A stretch of 7,020 nucleotides of DNA, from contig CAMTBF010000183.1 of assembly GCA_947068385.1 (NCBI GenBank), forward strand, positions 1 through 7,020, in the 5' to 3' direction. A program made the translations under genes and the position numbers. Source of the DNA: an uncultured Lachnospiraceae bacterium (GTDB lineage Bacteria; Bacillota; Clostridia; Lachnospirales; Lachnospiraceae). How positions within the stretch are numbered: position 1 is the first letter of the stretch; the number at the start of each line of letters is the position of its first letter. Positions 5,913 through 7,020 of this stretch are shown in pieces. The notes beneath the pieces are model-generated. The model was not told where the DNA came from and ran no database searches. It was given only the letters and a program-made list of their open reading frames with translations.

Positions 5913-6815
5913 ATGCAGCGTGTGAGGAAAATGGTGGCGGGGGAGGTACCGGAGGGGACGGACGGCCGGGGCGTGACGGTGGCCGTGCTGGACACGGGAA
6001 TGGGGGACCATCCGGACCTGTGGGGCAGGGCAGTGTGCTTCCGGGATTTCGTGGGGCACAGACGGCTCCTGTATGACGACAGCGGGCACGGCACCCATGT
6101 GTGCGGGATCCTGTGCGGGAGCGGACGCTTATCGGGAGGGAGGCTGCGGGGGATGGCCCCGGGGGTGCGGCTGGTGCTGGGGAAGGTATTGGACAGGAAC
6201 GGGGACGGCTCCACGGAGGCCATGCTGGAGGGGCTGGACTGGGTGCTGGAGCAGCGGGAGAGATACGGCATACGGATCGTGAACATCTCCGTGGGGATCG
6301 GGAGCCTGCGGGAGCGGAGGAAGGAAGACCTCCTGCAGGAGCGGATAGAGAGGCTGTGGCGGGCGGGAATCCTGGTGGTGTGCGCGGCCGGGAACAAGGG
6401 GCCCCGGGAGGGCAGCATCTCCGCGGTGGGCGGCAGACGGGTGGTGACGGTGGGCTGCTATGACGGCAGCTTCGCCCTGGGCAATCCCAGGAGCTGCGAG
6501 CTGTATTCGGGCCGGGGCGCCCTGGGGAGCCCTGTCCGCAAGCCAGACCTGGTGGCGCCGGGCACGGACATCTACTCCTGCAACCTGGGCTTCCAGGGCG
6601 GATATGGACAGGGCGGGCATCCCTATGTAGCCAAGAGCGGCACGTCCATGGCCACGCCTATGGTGGCGGGAGCCGCGGCTCTGGCCTTCCAGAAATACCC
6701 CGGCATGACCAATGAGGAATGCAAGCGCAGGCTCCAGTTTTCCGCCACGGACTTAGGCCTGCCCTGGAACCGGCAGGGATGGGGCCTGCTGAACGTAGGG
6801 AGGCTGCTGAACTGA
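5913..6815 (+). CDS. Compact subtilisin-family (S8) serine protease
   Basis: This is a 300-residue peptidase with a full catalytic set: Asp27 in VAVLDTG, His59 in DSGHGTHV, oxyanion Asn161 in AAGNKG, and Ser245 in SGTSMATPMVAG. The protein is essentially the bare catalytic domain. There is no signal peptide, no inhibitor-type propeptide and no C-terminal extension, so it is probably cytoplasmic or released by another route. Eight cysteines (42, 64, 68, 157, 182, 195, 223, 270) are many for a secreted subtilisin and fit a reducing interior. The start at 5913 is forced, since the only codon between it and an upstream in-frame stop at 5880-5882 that could initiate is a rare ATT. The ribosome binding site is weak. 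Codons are notably G-rich. It is divergent from the nitroreductase gene. Intracellular serine proteases are possible relatives; the substrate is unknown. Confidence 0.93.
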   Translation: MQRVRKMVAGEVPEGTDGRGVTVAVLDTGMGDHPDLWGRAVCFRDFVGHRRLLYDDSGHGTHVCGILCGSGRLSGGRLRGMAPGVRLVLGKVLDRNGDGSTEAMLEGLDWVLEQRERYGIRIVNISVGIGSLRERRKEDLLQERIERLWRAGILVVCAAGNKGPREGSISAVGGRRVVTVGCYDGSFALGNPRSCELYSGRGALGSPVRKPDLVAPGTDIYSCNLGFQGGYGQGGHPYVAKSGTSMATPMVAGAAALAFQKYPGMTNEECKRRLQFSATDLGLPWNRQGWGLLNVGRLLN

Positions 6816-6830
6816 ATAAAAGGCGGCCGG

Positions 6831-6883
6831 AAAATTAATTTTTGCGAAAAACCATTGACAGCGACTGTACGATTGTATACAAT
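6831..6883 (+). promoter_or_regulatory. Very strong promoter with UP element
   Basis: A perfect -35 TTGACA (6855-6860), a 17-base spacer and the -10 TACAAT (6878-6883) form a near-consensus sigma-A promoter. Bases 6831-6852 occupy exactly the -59 to -38 positions. They match the known UP-element consensus (AAAWWTWTTTT, three free bases, AAA) at 13 of 15 defined positions. The AAAATTAATTTT part is itself a palindrome. Transcription would start near 6890. It drives the partial gene at the right edge. Confidence 0.85.
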
Positions 6884-6888
6884 AATAC
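6867..6888 (+). promoter_or_regulatory. Palindromic operator over the -10 box
   Basis: The core ATTGTATACAAT (6872-6883) is a perfect 12-base palindrome that includes the whole -10 box. The symmetry continues with GTA (6867-6869) and TAC (6886-6888) after two unpaired positions on each side. TTGTATACAA-like sites are typical of GntR-family repressors, so a dimeric repressor probably blocks this promoter. The protein itself is not in the window. Confidence 0.65.
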
Positions 6889-6892
6889 GCGT

Positions 6893-6917
6893 CTGGGATT
6901 CAAGCGATGAATCCTGG
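6893..6917 (+). promoter_or_regulatory. Leader hairpin near the 5' end of the last transcript
   Basis: GGATTCA (6896-6902) pairs perfectly with TGAATCC (6908-6914) around the loop AGCGA. One C-G and two G-U pairs extend the stem to ten. It would lie within a few bases of the mRNA 5' end and has no U-tract, so it is more likely a stabilising stem or protein target than a terminator. Confidence 0.5.
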
Positions 6918-6949
6918 CGGTCTTGAGTATACGAAAAGAGGGGAGATTT

Positions 6950-7020
6950 ATGAGAGACAACGAGACGTTACCGCACTGGTGGCAGGTAGATCTCGAGGAG
7001 GAATATGTCCTTGGTAAATA
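6950..7020 (+). CDS. Partial gene, N-terminus resembling an F5/8 type C domain
   Basis: Only 23 complete codons are visible. The ATG at 6950 follows AGGGGAG (6939-6945) by 4 bases. The peptide contains TLPHWWQVDLEEEYVLGK, which resembles the middle of F5/8 type C (discoidin) modules, where a WWQVDLG.EY pattern is common in carbohydrate-binding and glycosidase proteins. There is no signal peptide, and the first part of such a domain is missing. An in-frame TTG at 6923 has no ribosome binding site, and the preceding codons do not supply the missing part. It could be a stand-alone or degenerate module, or an unrelated protein. The strong promoter, operator and leader hairpin belong to it. Confidence 0.55.
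   Translation, partial: MRDNETLPHWWQVDLEEEYVLGK

Noticed and set aside
5726..6418. Extension of the nitroreductase frame upstream to an ATG at 6418 (407 residues).
   Set aside because: The extra part runs opposite the protease and across both divergent promoters, and is rich in Pro, Ser and Arg without domain features. The ATG at 5725 has a strong ribosome binding site and gives a normal family N-terminus.
6101..6620. Alternative frames within the protease gene on both strands (6101-6463 plus, 6129-6620 minus).
   Set aside because: The protease frame holds the full Asp-His-Asn-Ser set in order. The others are low-complexity by-products of G-rich codons.
6816..6850. Possible terminator after the protease gene, using the AAAATTAATTTT palindrome.
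   Set aside because: The stem would have no G-C pairs, and the stretch fits an UP element in exact register with the next promoter.

Overview
The window looks like a stretch of Firmicutes chromosome, most likely a GC-rich member of the Clostridia such as a Lachnospiraceae gut bacterium. The evidence is strong AGGAGG-type ribosome binding sites, AT-rich intergenic promoters between GC-rich genes, and a Bce-type peptide-antibiotic sensing and export module. The taxonomic call is inference from style and gene content, not a database match.

Layout. Positions 1-5083 are all on the minus strand, transcribed right to left. In order of transcription they hold a methyl-accepting chemotaxis protein (3398-5083), a BceR-like response regulator (2670-3365), a BceS-like intramembrane-sensing histidine kinase (1594-2667), a Rho-independent terminator inside a 149-base regulatory gap, a BceA-like ATPase (626-1444) and the first part of a BceB-like permease (1-626) that runs off the window. 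The last 50 bases of that permease reading frame look foreign to the gene. A small FMN nitroreductase (5195-5725, minus) lies upstream of the chemotaxis gene. It is divergent from a compact subtilisin-family serine protease (5913-6815, plus). Between 6816 and 6949 there is an unusually strong promoter with a palindromic operator over its -10 box and a leader hairpin. It drives a gene of which only 23 codons are visible; these resemble the middle of an F5/8 type C (discoidin) carbohydrate-binding domain.

How the genes work together. In Bce-type modules the BceAB transporter detects a cell-wall-active peptide and signals through BceS to BceR, which then switches on the transporter genes. The gap at 1445-1593 fits this: it has a tandem direct repeat two helical turns apart, upstream of a weak promoter. 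The unusual element is the chemotaxis receptor. It has its own promoter, and its stop codon overlaps or nearly touches the regulator gene, so receptor, regulator and kinase are probably made from one message. That suggests a link between motility signalling and peptide-antibiotic stress. No rRNA, tRNA, CRISPR array or complete mobile element was seen.
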